A stretch of 42,545 nucleotides of DNA from a virus. The notes under the pieces are model-generated. The model made no database searches, had not been told where the DNA came from, and saw only the letters and a list, made by a program, of their open reading frames with translations. How positions within the stretch are numbered: the stretch's first letter is position 1; every line of letters begins with the position of its first letter. Of this stretch, positions 1-7,159 are shown in pieces. The position numbers and the translations under genes are program-made. Location: the IMG/VR virus record IMGVR_UViG_3300021084_000010, positions 1 to 42,545 of that record. One strand, 5' to 3'.

Positions 1-23
1 TAATTTTTATTTAAATCATTATT

Positions 24-311
24 ATGTCAAACGTAGATATTGAAATATATTTTTCACAGTTTAAAACCTTCTTTTTAGAAAATCCAACTGAACTTATAAA
101 GTTAATTGGTAATGCATCTGAACGTGATTTTTTTAATGAGGTGTATAATACTATTCATGATAACCACGATAGTGGTGATGAATTACAACTCACACACAAA
201 CAAATAATGGACATCGTTATCAAACTAAATAAAATTAAAGAAGTTGATAATTCATATTCTGATAGTCAAATATTTCAAAAAACTAAATTTGGAATGTTTT
301 GTTTAAACTAA
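24..311 (+). CDS. Hypothetical protein, 95 aa
   Basis: I do not recognise a family. The product is 95 residues, mostly helical by composition (for example a run around residues 55-75 rich in Leu, Ile, Lys), with no signal peptide, membrane segment or metal-binding motif. The ATG at 24 is preceded only by AT-rich sequence, and the window starts just upstream, so the true operon context is not visible. It is followed by about 77 nt of AT-rich spacer before the glycosyltransferase gene. Confidence 0.6.
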   Translation: MSNVDIEIYFSQFKTFFLENPTELIKLIGNASERDFFNEVYNTIHDNHDSGDELQLTHKQIMDIVIKLNKIKEVDNSYSDSQIFQKTKFGMFCLN

Positions 312-318
312 TAACCCC

Positions 319-337
319 TATTTATCCCTTTATTTAT
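319..337 (+). promoter_or_regulatory. Two TATTTAT elements, candidate phage late promoter
   Basis: TATTTAT occurs at 319-325 and again at 331-337 in the spacer upstream of the collagen-type glycosyltransferase gene. The same heptamer recurs just upstream of most transcription units in this window that follow a gap. Promoter function is inferred from this recurrence only; the genome is AT-rich, so a single copy could be chance. Confidence 0.35.
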
Positions 338-388
338 TTGTTTAATGATTTATTTTCTAAATGAAATAAACAACTAATTAATTAATCA

Positions 389-1819
389 GTGTATTTTAGA
401 GATAATAATTATAGTGATGGTATTGACAAATTTATGGTCATTACTGTTGCTACAGAAGAAAACGAAGAATTAGTCCGTTTTAGGGAGTCTTGTCATCATC
501 ATGATATACCATATAAAATTTTAGGGTTAGGTCAAGAATGGACAGGTGGTGAAGCCAAAAATGGGGTCCTACTTAAACCAGGTGGTTCACAAAAAATAAA
601 TTTACTTAAAGAGGAGTTATCGGATTATCCTGATTTAGGTAATCATATTATACTTTTTACTGACTCATATGATGTTATTATTAATGGTTCATCAGAAGAG
701 ATAGTTAGTAGGTTTAGAAAGATGGAATCACCTATAGTATTCTCAGCTGAAAAAACATGTTGGCCAGATGAAAGTTTAAAAGAGCGATACCCAAAATCTC
801 CTACCAACTATAGGTATTTAAATTCAGGTGGTTTTATTGGTTACGGTGACCACATATCAAAATTAGTTAATAAAGTTTCGGTTAATAATGAATACGATGA
901 CCAGTTATATTATACTGAAAGGTTTTTTGAGGACCTAAAAGGTAATAAAGACACTATATTAGATTATAACCAATTCTTATTTCAAACGATGAATGAATCT
1001 TTAGAAGATATTATTGTTGAGGGAGGTAATCTTAAAAATACTGTAACTAATGAGTCACCACTTATAATTCATGCGAATGGTGGTAGTGTAGTAAAGAATA
1101 CTTTAAATGATTACTATGAAAAAATATTTGATAAAAGGGTTATAAAATCTTTCACTCCTAATAATGATAAAATCAAAAAATATACGAATGAATCTGATAT
1201 ATTAATTGGTTTATTTTTAGATGAGAAAGTGTCAGATATTAATCAAACTTTTGACCACATCAGGTTTTTGAATTACCCAAAAGATAAGACTTCATTTCAC
1301 ATAATTTATGGGGATAGTAAACATGATTACAAAGTTAATATGTTCAAAGAAAAGTATTCTGATATATTTAAAAGTTTTAAAATAACACGTACCAATAGTA
1401 ATAAAATTATATCAAGAAAGAATTTTCTTATTGAATCCTATGACGAGGCTGACTATGTCATTATGATGGAGTCTAACCATATATTTAGAAATATTAAATC
1501 TATTCAACTACTAATTAATGAATGTAAGGGAATTATCGGACCAATGATTAATAAGGAGGGTAGTGAATGGGTTAATTTTGAATCTAAAAATAAAAAAGAT
1601 TATCAAAAATATATTAAGAAGGGTATTTGGGATGTTGATACAATATATGGTATTCATATAATAAAAAATGATTTAATACCATTTAGTGTTAGTTCGCTTT
1701 ACATGGATAGTAAAAATTATAGTTACGATGATTGGGATATATTAATGTGTGATAACCTAAATAAACAAGGTTATCAAATACAAATATCGAATACTAATTA
1801 CTACGGAGGAATAATTTAA
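389..1819 (+). CDS. Collagen-type (PLOD/LH3-like) glycosyltransferase, GT plus accessory domain, no hydroxylase domain
   Basis: Reads as a homologue of the N-terminal two thirds of animal procollagen-lysine hydroxylase LH3 (PLOD3), whose GT domain adds glucose or galactose to hydroxylysine of collagen. The GT domain (about residues 16-245) has an opening strand VITVATEE, the Mn-binding Asp-Ser-Tyr-Asp at residues 92-95, SAEKTCWPD, RYLNSGGFIGYG, a DDQLYYT segment and a His-Ala-Asn-Gly-Gly at 228-232 matching the LH3 metal-binding His region. The second half (about 265-476) matches the LH3 accessory domain, including IIGPMINKEGSEWVNF and KGIWDV. The Fe/2-oxoglutarate hydroxylase domain of PLOD is absent. 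The likely substrate is the three collagen-like fibres encoded from 10196. Start: GTG at 389; the ATG at 434 lies right before the first conserved strand and is a good alternative. Homology is recalled, not searched. Confidence 0.85.
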   Translation: MYFRDNNYSDGIDKFMVITVATEENEELVRFRESCHHHDIPYKILGLGQEWTGGEAKNGVLLKPGGSQKINLLKEELSDYPDLGNHIILFTDSYDVIINGSSEEIVSRFRKMESPIVFSAEKTCWPDESLKERYPKSPTNYRYLNSGGFIGYGDHISKLVNKVSVNNEYDDQLYYTERFFEDLKGNKDTILDYNQFLFQTMNESLEDIIVEGGNLKNTVTNESPLIIHANGGSVVKNTLNDYYEKIFDKRVIKSFTPNNDKIKKYTNESDILIGLFLDEKVSDINQTFDHIRFLNYPKDKTSFHIIYGDSKHDYKVNMFKEKYSDIFKSFKITRTNSNKIISRKNFLIESYDEADYVIMMESNHIFRNIKSIQLLINECKGIIGPMINKEGSEWVNFESKNKKDYQKYIKKGIWDVDTIYGIHIIKNDLIPFSVSSLYMDSKNYSYDDWDILMCDNLNKQGYQIQISNTNYYGGII

Positions 1820-1832
1820 TTCCTCTTTTTTT
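1806..1832 (+). terminator. Rho-independent terminator overlapping the glycosyltransferase stop codon
   Basis: A perfect 7-bp stem (GAGGAAT / ATTCCTC) with a 6-nt loop is followed by seven T. The left arm and loop contain the last codons and the stop codon of the glycosyltransferase gene. Confidence 0.85.
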
Positions 1833-1848
1833 ATTCCTTTATTTTAAC

Positions 1849-1856
1849 TACATTTG
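1849..1856 (+). promoter_or_regulatory. TAnnTTTG-type -7 element close to the start of the PcfJ-like gene
   Basis: TACATTTG fits the Bacteroidota -7 consensus TAnnTTTG and ends 4 nt before the GTG start at 1861, which would give a leaderless or nearly leaderless mRNA. No clear TTG -33 element lies 19-20 nt upstream, so this is a weak call. Confidence 0.35.
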
Positions 1857-1860
1857 TGTT

Positions 1861-3549
1861 GTGGATAAAAAGACATTACATTATAAAAAAGTTATCGACA
1901 CGTATTTGGTTACTAAATACCATACGTGTAATGAGATAGGTGATAATACTGTCATAGAATACGTTAAAAGATTAAATGAAAATAAATACGGGTATTGGAA
2001 AGAATTCGAAACTGATAAAGTTTCTGAGGAAGAATTCAAATCCAATTATGGTAATACGTCATCTAAGGTTAGTTCAGAAAAAGTAACAATAGTTGTTGAA
2101 GAGTATCCTAATAAAATTTCATGTAAGGTATATCAAACGGAAAGAATTAGACGAGTTGGGTCATCTTACTTCAGGGTTCGAAAATACCTTACCTACATAA
2201 CATATAATTTTAAATATAATAATTTTTATTCGGGTACTATAAGTAAAAAAAATAAAAAAATATTAAGTAAAAAAGTTAGAGTTAACGACTTCACCGGTCA
2301 TGTTTTCAGTTCTTTAAATTTAGAAATAAGGAGACATTTAAGAGATAACGAATTACGTAACAATAACTTTTCTAAAAGAGTCCCTAAAGAAAACTCAAAA
2401 CTTTCATGGCAGGTTACAAAGAAATATAGCGATAGGTGTGAGCACTCTAACGATATTATGGATATTTTTTTAAGTAGAATTAAAGAAAGATGTGGCGTCA
2501 ATAAAGATATAAGAGGTAAAGATTATGAGGTTAAATTTTTCCAACTATATTTGGAGACCAATAAATTTAAATACCCTAATAACTATAGAGAATATGTTCA
2601 GTTATCGATACCTAAAAAATTATTAAGAAAACAAACCAATTTAGTTTCTTTATATATGAATGTTAATGAATTAAATGGTAGAAAAATTCGTAAGATTTTA
2701 AATGTCGGTCATGATTTAGATTTTGAAGTCTTAAATAAAGTGTATACTTTACTTGGTGTGGATTACTTTAACAAAGTTAATAGTAGCGTATTTGTTAAAA
2801 GTAATCTTCATTTTTCCTCAAACTTTAAAGTTGAAAAAGTCAATTTAGAGACGAGTAATTTTCATAAACAAAATATTGTTAATGTTTTAAATAACGGATT
2901 AAACCTACATTCACTTATCGAACACTTTAACATGGTTAAAGAATTAGAAGATAAACACGGACATAAGTTTAAAGTTAAATTTAAAGATATTGAACAATTT
3001 AATAATGAACACTATGATGTGTCTGAACTACTACAATCGTATAGAAAAGGTGTGGTCACTAGATATTATGGGGACGGAGTTGTAAGTTTAATTGAAGGTA
3101 GCGTTACCGATTTAGTTGGTGTTGAATATTACCCTAAAGTATTAATGACTACCAACGATTACAATGAAGAATCGCAAACTCAAAATAATTGCGTTAGAAC
3201 TTATGTTGAAAACCCAAATAATATTATTATTTCATTGAGGGTTGGTAGTGAAGATAGTAAAGTACGGGCTACGATAGAATATCGATTTATCGGTAACACA
3301 TTAAAAAGGGTACAATCACTTGGCGGTAAAAATAGTAAATTAACTACTATGTGGGACACAACGTTAGAGATTTTAGATGATAAGATAAATTCACTATATC
3401 GAAGTGATATATTAAAAACACCTGAACTTTCTAAAGTTTATAGAAGTGGTAGGGTTATAACCAGAAAGTCTAAATACGATGGAGTTATTCTTAGGTGGGA
3501 TAATGAAGATGAAATTAATGACACAGTTAATATCGATTTACCATTTTAA
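1861..3549 (+). CDS. PcfJ-like domain protein, 562 aa
   Basis: The C-terminal part (about residues 420-510) carries a pattern typical of PcfJ-like proteins: a Gln-Asn-Asn-Cys-Val-Arg-x-Tyr motif, a strand with Ile-Ile-Ser-Leu-Arg, then Arg-Ala-Thr-Ile-Glu-Tyr and a Gly-Gly-Lys-Asn-Ser-Lys turn. The N-terminal 400 residues are basic, rich in Lys/Asn and unrecognised. PcfJ-like proteins are common in plasmids and phages of low-GC and Bacteroidota hosts; their biochemical role is not known to me. The start is GTG at 1861; the next in-frame Met is far inside, so GTG is preferred. The gene stands alone between two terminators. Confidence 0.6.
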   Translation: MDKKTLHYKKVIDTYLVTKYHTCNEIGDNTVIEYVKRLNENKYGYWKEFETDKVSEEEFKSNYGNTSSKVSSEKVTIVVEEYPNKISCKVYQTERIRRVGSSYFRVRKYLTYITYNFKYNNFYSGTISKKNKKILSKKVRVNDFTGHVFSSLNLEIRRHLRDNELRNNNFSKRVPKENSKLSWQVTKKYSDRCEHSNDIMDIFLSRIKERCGVNKDIRGKDYEVKFFQLYLETNKFKYPNNYREYVQLSIPKKLLRKQTNLVSLYMNVNELNGRKIRKILNVGHDLDFEVLNKVYTLLGVDYFNKVNSSVFVKSNLHFSSNFKVEKVNLETSNFHKQNIVNVLNNGLNLHSLIEHFNMVKELEDKHGHKFKVKFKDIEQFNNEHYDVSELLQSYRKGVVTRYYGDGVVSLIEGSVTDLVGVEYYPKVLMTTNDYNEESQTQNNCVRTYVENPNNIIISLRVGSEDSKVRATIEYRFIGNTLKRVQSLGGKNSKLTTMWDTTLEILDDKINSLYRSDILKTPELSKVYRSGRVITRKSKYDGVILRWDNEDEINDTVNIDLPF

Positions 3550-3562
3550 GGTAAAAAAAATT

Positions 3563-3590
3563 AAGAGGTAGGTTGACTACCTCTTTTTTT
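3563..3590 (+). terminator. Rho-independent terminator after the PcfJ-like gene
   Basis: A perfect 9-bp stem (AAGAGGTAG / CTACCTCTT) closes a 5-nt loop and runs directly into a seven-T tract. It ends the PcfJ-like transcription unit. Confidence 0.9.
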
Positions 3591-3635
3591 ATGATTATAA
3601 TTTAGTGAGTTAAATTAAATCTAATAAATAAAAAT

Positions 3636-4010
3636 ATGTCAGAAAAAATTTATGTCCGTAAAATTGAGACTTGGACAATCTCATCAGCAAGTAAACCTAT
3701 TGAGGTTAACGTAGATGCATTAAGAAAGTGTGTACCACCATATGAAGGTGATTCAGAACAAGAATTGGTAAACTATCTACAAAACGAAGTGTGGAATGAA
3801 TACGAATTCTATGAGAATGAAACTAATAAAGAAGTTTATGGTGAGGATGCCGTATATGATTTATGTATGGAAGAAGCTTATGTTGAAAATGAGTTCTTCG
3901 ATTCTCGTACTAAGGGATGTGATGAATCTATTCAAGTAGGTGTACCAAATGAAGAGTGGACAAAGACCGGTGGATTTCAAGCATTGGCATACGGAGAAAA
4001 CGAATATTAA
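3636..4010 (+). CDS. Hypothetical acidic protein, 124 aa
   Basis: Unrecognised. The product is strongly acidic, with many Glu and aromatic residues between 35 and 95, and has no membrane segment. It is the first gene after the terminator at 3563-3590, in a run of small plus-strand genes. A frame-shifted ORF that begins inside its 3' end is not the real start of the next gene, which more likely begins at 4015. Confidence 0.6.
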   Translation: MSEKIYVRKIETWTISSASKPIEVNVDALRKCVPPYEGDSEQELVNYLQNEVWNEYEFYENETNKEVYGEDAVYDLCMEEAYVENEFFDSRTKGCDESIQVGVPNEEWTKTGGFQALAYGENEY

Positions 4011-4014
4011 AAAA

Positions 4015-4203
4015 ATGATAAAAATGAAAAAGATAAGTAAATTTTTTCAGAGCTGGTACCCAGTAATCTTTGCATTTATGTGTCTACTATATTCGGTAGG
4101 TTTAGGATTGGCTGGTTACACAGAAGAGGCCCAATACTCAGCGCATTGGCCAGGAACTATCCTCCTATTTGCGATAGTAATCAGACAAAGACGTACAACA
4201 TGA
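4015..4203 (+). CDS. Small membrane protein, 62 aa
   Basis: After a short basic N-terminus the product has a hydrophobic segment (about residues 14-34, WYPVIFAFMCLL) and a second shorter one near the C-terminus (TILLFAIVI), so one or two membrane passes. I chose ATG 4015, just after the upstream stop at 4010; ATG 4024 is equally possible. An in-frame start further upstream (3940) would overlap the previous gene by 70 nt and is unlikely. Its stop overlaps the next start as ATGA. Function unknown. Confidence 0.5.
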   Translation: MIKMKKISKFFQSWYPVIFAFMCLLYSVGLGLAGYTEEAQYSAHWPGTILLFAIVIRQRRTT

Positions 4204-4478
4204 ATTTAGCATTCTTTATAGTTGGTGGAGTTATTTTTGGGGCTTATATCTACTTTACAATTTGGAATATATTCTACGGGGCTAGAAAACAAAGAGAAGA
4301 AAACTACCCTAATTATTACGATAGACATGGTCAAATGGTAGAACCTAAGGGGGATGAAATGGACATGGACGGAATGGGTAACTTTAGTCGGTTTCCTAAT
4401 ACTAAGTCAACTAATAAACATAGGGTAAATAAAATGGATAGAGATTGGAAAAGTCGCCGAAAAGAAAAGGTGAGCTAA
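4200..4478 (+). CDS. Single-pass membrane protein with polar tail, 92 aa
   Basis: The start ATG at 4200 overlaps the previous stop (ATGA). Residues 2-26 form one hydrophobic segment (LAFFIVGGVIFGAYIYFTIW), followed by a hydrophilic tail with a Met/Asp/Gly-rich stretch and a basic C-terminus. A longer reading from 4080 would run 120 nt into the upstream membrane-protein gene and is rejected. Translational coupling suggests it works with that gene. Function unknown. Confidence 0.55.
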   Translation: MNLAFFIVGGVIFGAYIYFTIWNIFYGARKQREENYPNYYDRHGQMVEPKGDEMDMDGMGNFSRFPNTKSTNKHRVNKMDRDWKSRRKEKVS

Positions 4479-4523
4479 AATGTCTAAACAAGAATAAACG
4501 AATAATAATAAATAAAAAAGAAA

Positions 4524-4727
4524 ATGGCAAAACTAAGAAGAAAAGTGATTATCACAACAGTTCGTTGGGAAGACACAGAAGAATTAACAGAGGACCAAGT
4601 TAAGAGATGGAAAAGTGGAGATGATGACCTCCAAGATGAAGTTCATGATGAAGTAGTGGATGATTTTGATTTGGTAAGAGATAAAGTATTAGAGGACACC
4701 GAGTGGCCTGAATTAATAGAAGAATAA
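4524..4727 (+). CDS. Hypothetical acidic protein, 67 aa
   Basis: Unrecognised. It has a basic start (residues 1-11) followed by a strongly acidic body, with a Trp-Glu-Asp cluster around residue 15. The gene ends 4 nt before the next start at 4732, so both probably lie on one transcript. The spacer upstream is A-rich, typical of start regions in this window. Confidence 0.55.
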   Translation: MAKLRRKVIITTVRWEDTEELTEDQVKRWKSGDDDLQDEVHDEVVDDFDLVRDKVLEDTEWPELIEE

Positions 4728-4731
4728 AGAT

Positions 4732-5331
4732 ATGGCAAATAATTTAAAAAGTTTTGTTACCATTAAAGGTAACGATGAGTCAATTAAACTAATTGATTCA
4801 ATGGTAGATAATGTTAATAATAATGATAGTGACAGTCCTATTACCGCATTCGCAACAGCATTTTATAATGATGTTGAATTAACTGAAGACCGTAGTGTCT
4901 TAAACACATGGTCTAATGAAAATTTAGGTTCTAAATGGACCACATTGTATGATGTTCAAAACGATGGGGAGTTTTCTATTGAATCTGCTTGGTATCCACC
5001 AAAACAATTTTTCATCCATCTATATAACCTGTGTGTTACATTAGATGAGAATGTAGAAATTGAAGTGACATACGAAGATGAAACTTACAGTCCGATTGGT
5101 GCAATTGTGATTAAAAAAGATAGAGATGGTACACCATGTATTTGGGAAGAAGAAGACAATGATATTGAAAATCCGCTTGAGGATATGGATTGGGATGATG
5201 AAAAGTACGATGATGTATCTCAAGAATTCTATGAGAGTCTATATGAAAATCAACAATCTCTATTGGGGTTATGTCACGAGTTAGTAATAACTGATGGTGA
5301 ACCAATTGAAGAATTAACAGAAACAGAATAA
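4732..5331 (+). CDS. YubB/Api92-like ferredoxin-fold domain protein, 199 aa
   Basis: The first 130 residues follow the layout of the YubB-like ferredoxin-fold family (DUF1281, Api92-like): a start with Asn-Asn-Leu-x-x-Phe-Val-x-Ile, a Trp-Ser/Trp-Thr segment near residue 65, a Glu-Ser-Ala-Trp-Tyr-Pro-Pro motif near residue 85, and a later acidic Tyr-Glu-Asp-Glu. Such proteins are frequent in plasmids and phages; no activity is established. The C-terminal 60 residues are highly acidic. It sits 1 nt upstream of the glutamine synthetase start, so is probably co-transcribed with it. The family assignment is from pattern memory. Confidence 0.55.
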   Translation: MANNLKSFVTIKGNDESIKLIDSMVDNVNNNDSDSPITAFATAFYNDVELTEDRSVLNTWSNENLGSKWTTLYDVQNDGEFSIESAWYPPKQFFIHLYNLCVTLDENVEIEVTYEDETYSPIGAIVIKKDRDGTPCIWEEEDNDIENPLEDMDWDDEKYDDVSQEFYESLYENQQSLLGLCHELVITDGEPIEELTETE

Positions 5332-5332
5332 T

Positions 5333-6469
5333 ATGAAGATAAAGTTAGAATATATATGGTTGGACGGGTATAGTCCTGAACCAAACCTAAGAAGTAAGGT
5401 AAAAGTAGTAGACGCTAAATTACATGAAGTAAAAGGTAAGAAATTACATGGAGTTTCATTAAATGATTGCCCTCAATGGGGATTTGATGGTTCTTCCACT
5501 AAACAAGCTGAAGGTAATTTTTCAGACTGTACTTTAAATCCTGTTAGGTTATATCCTAACCCACTTAATAAAGGTGTGTTGGATTCTTATCTTGTTTTTT
5601 GTGAGGTACTCAATCCTGACGGCTCACCACACGACTCAAACACGAGAGCACTAATAGGTGATGAAAACGAAACTAATTTATGGTTTGGATTTGAACAAGA
5701 ATATACTATTATGAAAGATGGAAAACCGATTGGTTTCCCTAAAGATGGTTTTCCTGAACCACAAGGTAAATACTATTGTGGTGTGGGTAATGGTCAAGTT
5801 AATGGTAGACTTTTTGTTGAGCAACATATGGAAAATTGTATCATGGCGGGAATTGAGGTTACAGGTACAAATGCTGAGGTAATGTTAGGTCAATGGGAAT
5901 ATCAAGTACTAGGTAAAGGTAAATTAAAGTCAGGTGATGACTTGTGGATATCAAGATACATATTAAATCAAATGTCTGAGGACTATGGATTTAATATTGA
6001 ATATCACCCTAAACCTGTTACTGGTGATTGGAATGGTTCTGGATTACATTGTAATTTCTCAAATACAAAAATGAGAGAAGAAGGTGGAAAGCAATATTTT
6101 GATGCTATATTTAAGACGTTTGAATCGAGACATATGGAACATATTAAGTGTTATGGTTCGTCTAATGATATGAGATTAACCGGTGACCACGAAACACAAT
6201 CAATTCATAAATTTAGTTGGGGTGTTTCTGACCGAGGAGCGTCAATTAGAGTCCCAATATCGACTGAAAAAGAATGGAAAGGATATGTTGAAGATAGAAG
6301 ACCAGCATCAAATGCTGACCCTTACCGAATAATTAATATTATTGATGAATCTATTAACCACGCGGAAGAGTTGTATAAAACTCTACACAATATGTATAGT
6401 GATGTAAAAGTAAGTGATGAAGTTAAAGAAATGGTTTTGACTGAACCGTTAGATAGGGATGTTGAGTAA
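5333..6469 (+). CDS. glnII: Type II glutamine synthetase
   Basis: Catalyses ATP-dependent formation of glutamine from glutamate and ammonia. At 378 residues it has the length of the eukaryote/GlnII-type enzyme, not the longer GSI or GSIII. Motifs in order: WGFDGSST (about 48-55), FGFEQEYT with metal-binding Glu (about 117), GQWEYQV, GDWNGSGLHCNFS (about 232), a DHETQSIHKFSWGVSDRG block (about 287) and EDRRPASNADPY (about 322). All key ligand regions look intact, so it is likely active. It opens a tightly packed operon (spacings -1 to +1 nt) with thioredoxin, carbamoyltransferase and glutaredoxin. Glutamine synthetase is unusual in a phage; it may supply Gln for carbamoyl-phosphate or nucleotide synthesis (inference). 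Confidence 0.93.
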   Translation: MKIKLEYIWLDGYSPEPNLRSKVKVVDAKLHEVKGKKLHGVSLNDCPQWGFDGSSTKQAEGNFSDCTLNPVRLYPNPLNKGVLDSYLVFCEVLNPDGSPHDSNTRALIGDENETNLWFGFEQEYTIMKDGKPIGFPKDGFPEPQGKYYCGVGNGQVNGRLFVEQHMENCIMAGIEVTGTNAEVMLGQWEYQVLGKGKLKSGDDLWISRYILNQMSEDYGFNIEYHPKPVTGDWNGSGLHCNFSNTKMREEGGKQYFDAIFKTFESRHMEHIKCYGSSNDMRLTGDHETQSIHKFSWGVSDRGASIRVPISTEKEWKGYVEDRRPASNADPYRIINIIDESINHAEELYKTLHNMYSDVKVSDEVKEMVLTEPLDRDVE

Positions 6470-6837
6470 TGGAAAATAATAACCAAAATAATAAAGAAGA
6501 GTATCTTTTACCTAAAGAAGTATTAACTCACGTTAATAATCTAATTGGTAAAGGTGCTCATACTTTATCAACAGTTATTGAAACTGAGTTTTACACTCAT
6601 GAGGCTTTAAACCGAATGTTAGAAAAAAATGAGATTATTTGGTCACACAAATTATTTAATGGTGGTCAAGTAATATTAAAGGAAGGACTTATAAGGTTTT
6701 CGGAAACTTTTAATTACTTATATTTCATTAAAAGGAAGGACGAAAATACTTATAAGTTCTATACGATTTGTAAAGAAGAATCATCAGACGGTATGATTTT
6801 CTTTTTAAGAAGTTATAAAAATTTAAAAACAATATAA
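6469..6837 (+). CDS. Hypothetical protein, 122 aa
   Basis: Unrecognised. The ATG overlaps the glutamine synthetase stop by one base (TAATG), indicating translational coupling. The product has an Asn/Gln-rich start, then a mixed helix-strand body ending in aromatic strands (NYLYFIKRK, KFYTICK). It has no Cys motif and no membrane segment. Its place between glutamine synthetase and thioredoxin suggests a role in the same operon. Confidence 0.65.
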   Translation: MENNNQNNKEEYLLPKEVLTHVNNLIGKGAHTLSTVIETEFYTHEALNRMLEKNEIIWSHKLFNGGQVILKEGLIRFSETFNYLYFIKRKDENTYKFYTICKEESSDGMIFFLRSYKNLKTI

Positions 6838-6838
6838 G

Positions 6839-7159
6839 ATGAGAATATTAAACTCGGAAGAATTACAGGAAAAAATTAATAGTGGTGAAAAATTTATAGT
6901 AGATATGTATGCTGATTGGTGTGGACCATGTAGAATGTTATCAAGAATAATTGAAAGTGTAGATAAGAAAATGACAAGTGAAGGTCATCAAGTTAATCTA
7001 TATAAATTTAACATTGAGTCTGATAATCAAATGTCTGCAAAATTAGGTGTTCGTTCAATACCTGCATTGTTGGCTTTCAACGAAGGTAAAAATGTTGAAA
7101 CAAAAATAGGTTTAGTTCAAGAGAATCAAATAATTGAAATGGCAAACAATATATTGTAG
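6839..7159 (+). CDS. Thioredoxin
   Basis: A 106-residue single-domain thioredoxin. The active site Trp-Cys-Gly-Pro-Cys lies at residues 27-31 after the strand FIVDMYAD. The cis-Pro motif Arg-Ser-Ile-Pro-Ala lies around residues 75-79, followed by the Gly-rich turn. It would reduce disulfides in the cytoplasm, for example of phage ribonucleotide reductase or of Cys-rich virion proteins such as the fibre at 14166. The start is 1 nt after the upstream stop and the stop directly abuts the carbamoyltransferase start. Confidence 0.93.
   Translation: MRILNSEELQEKINSGEKFIVDMYADWCGPCRMLSRIIESVDKKMTSEGHQVNLYKFNIESDNQMSAKLGVRSIPALLAFNEGKNVETKIGLVQENQIIEMANNIL

Noticed and set aside
3940-4203. Longer start for the small membrane protein
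   Set aside because: The first 25 residues would be a shadow of the upstream gene; ATG 4015 gives normal spacing.
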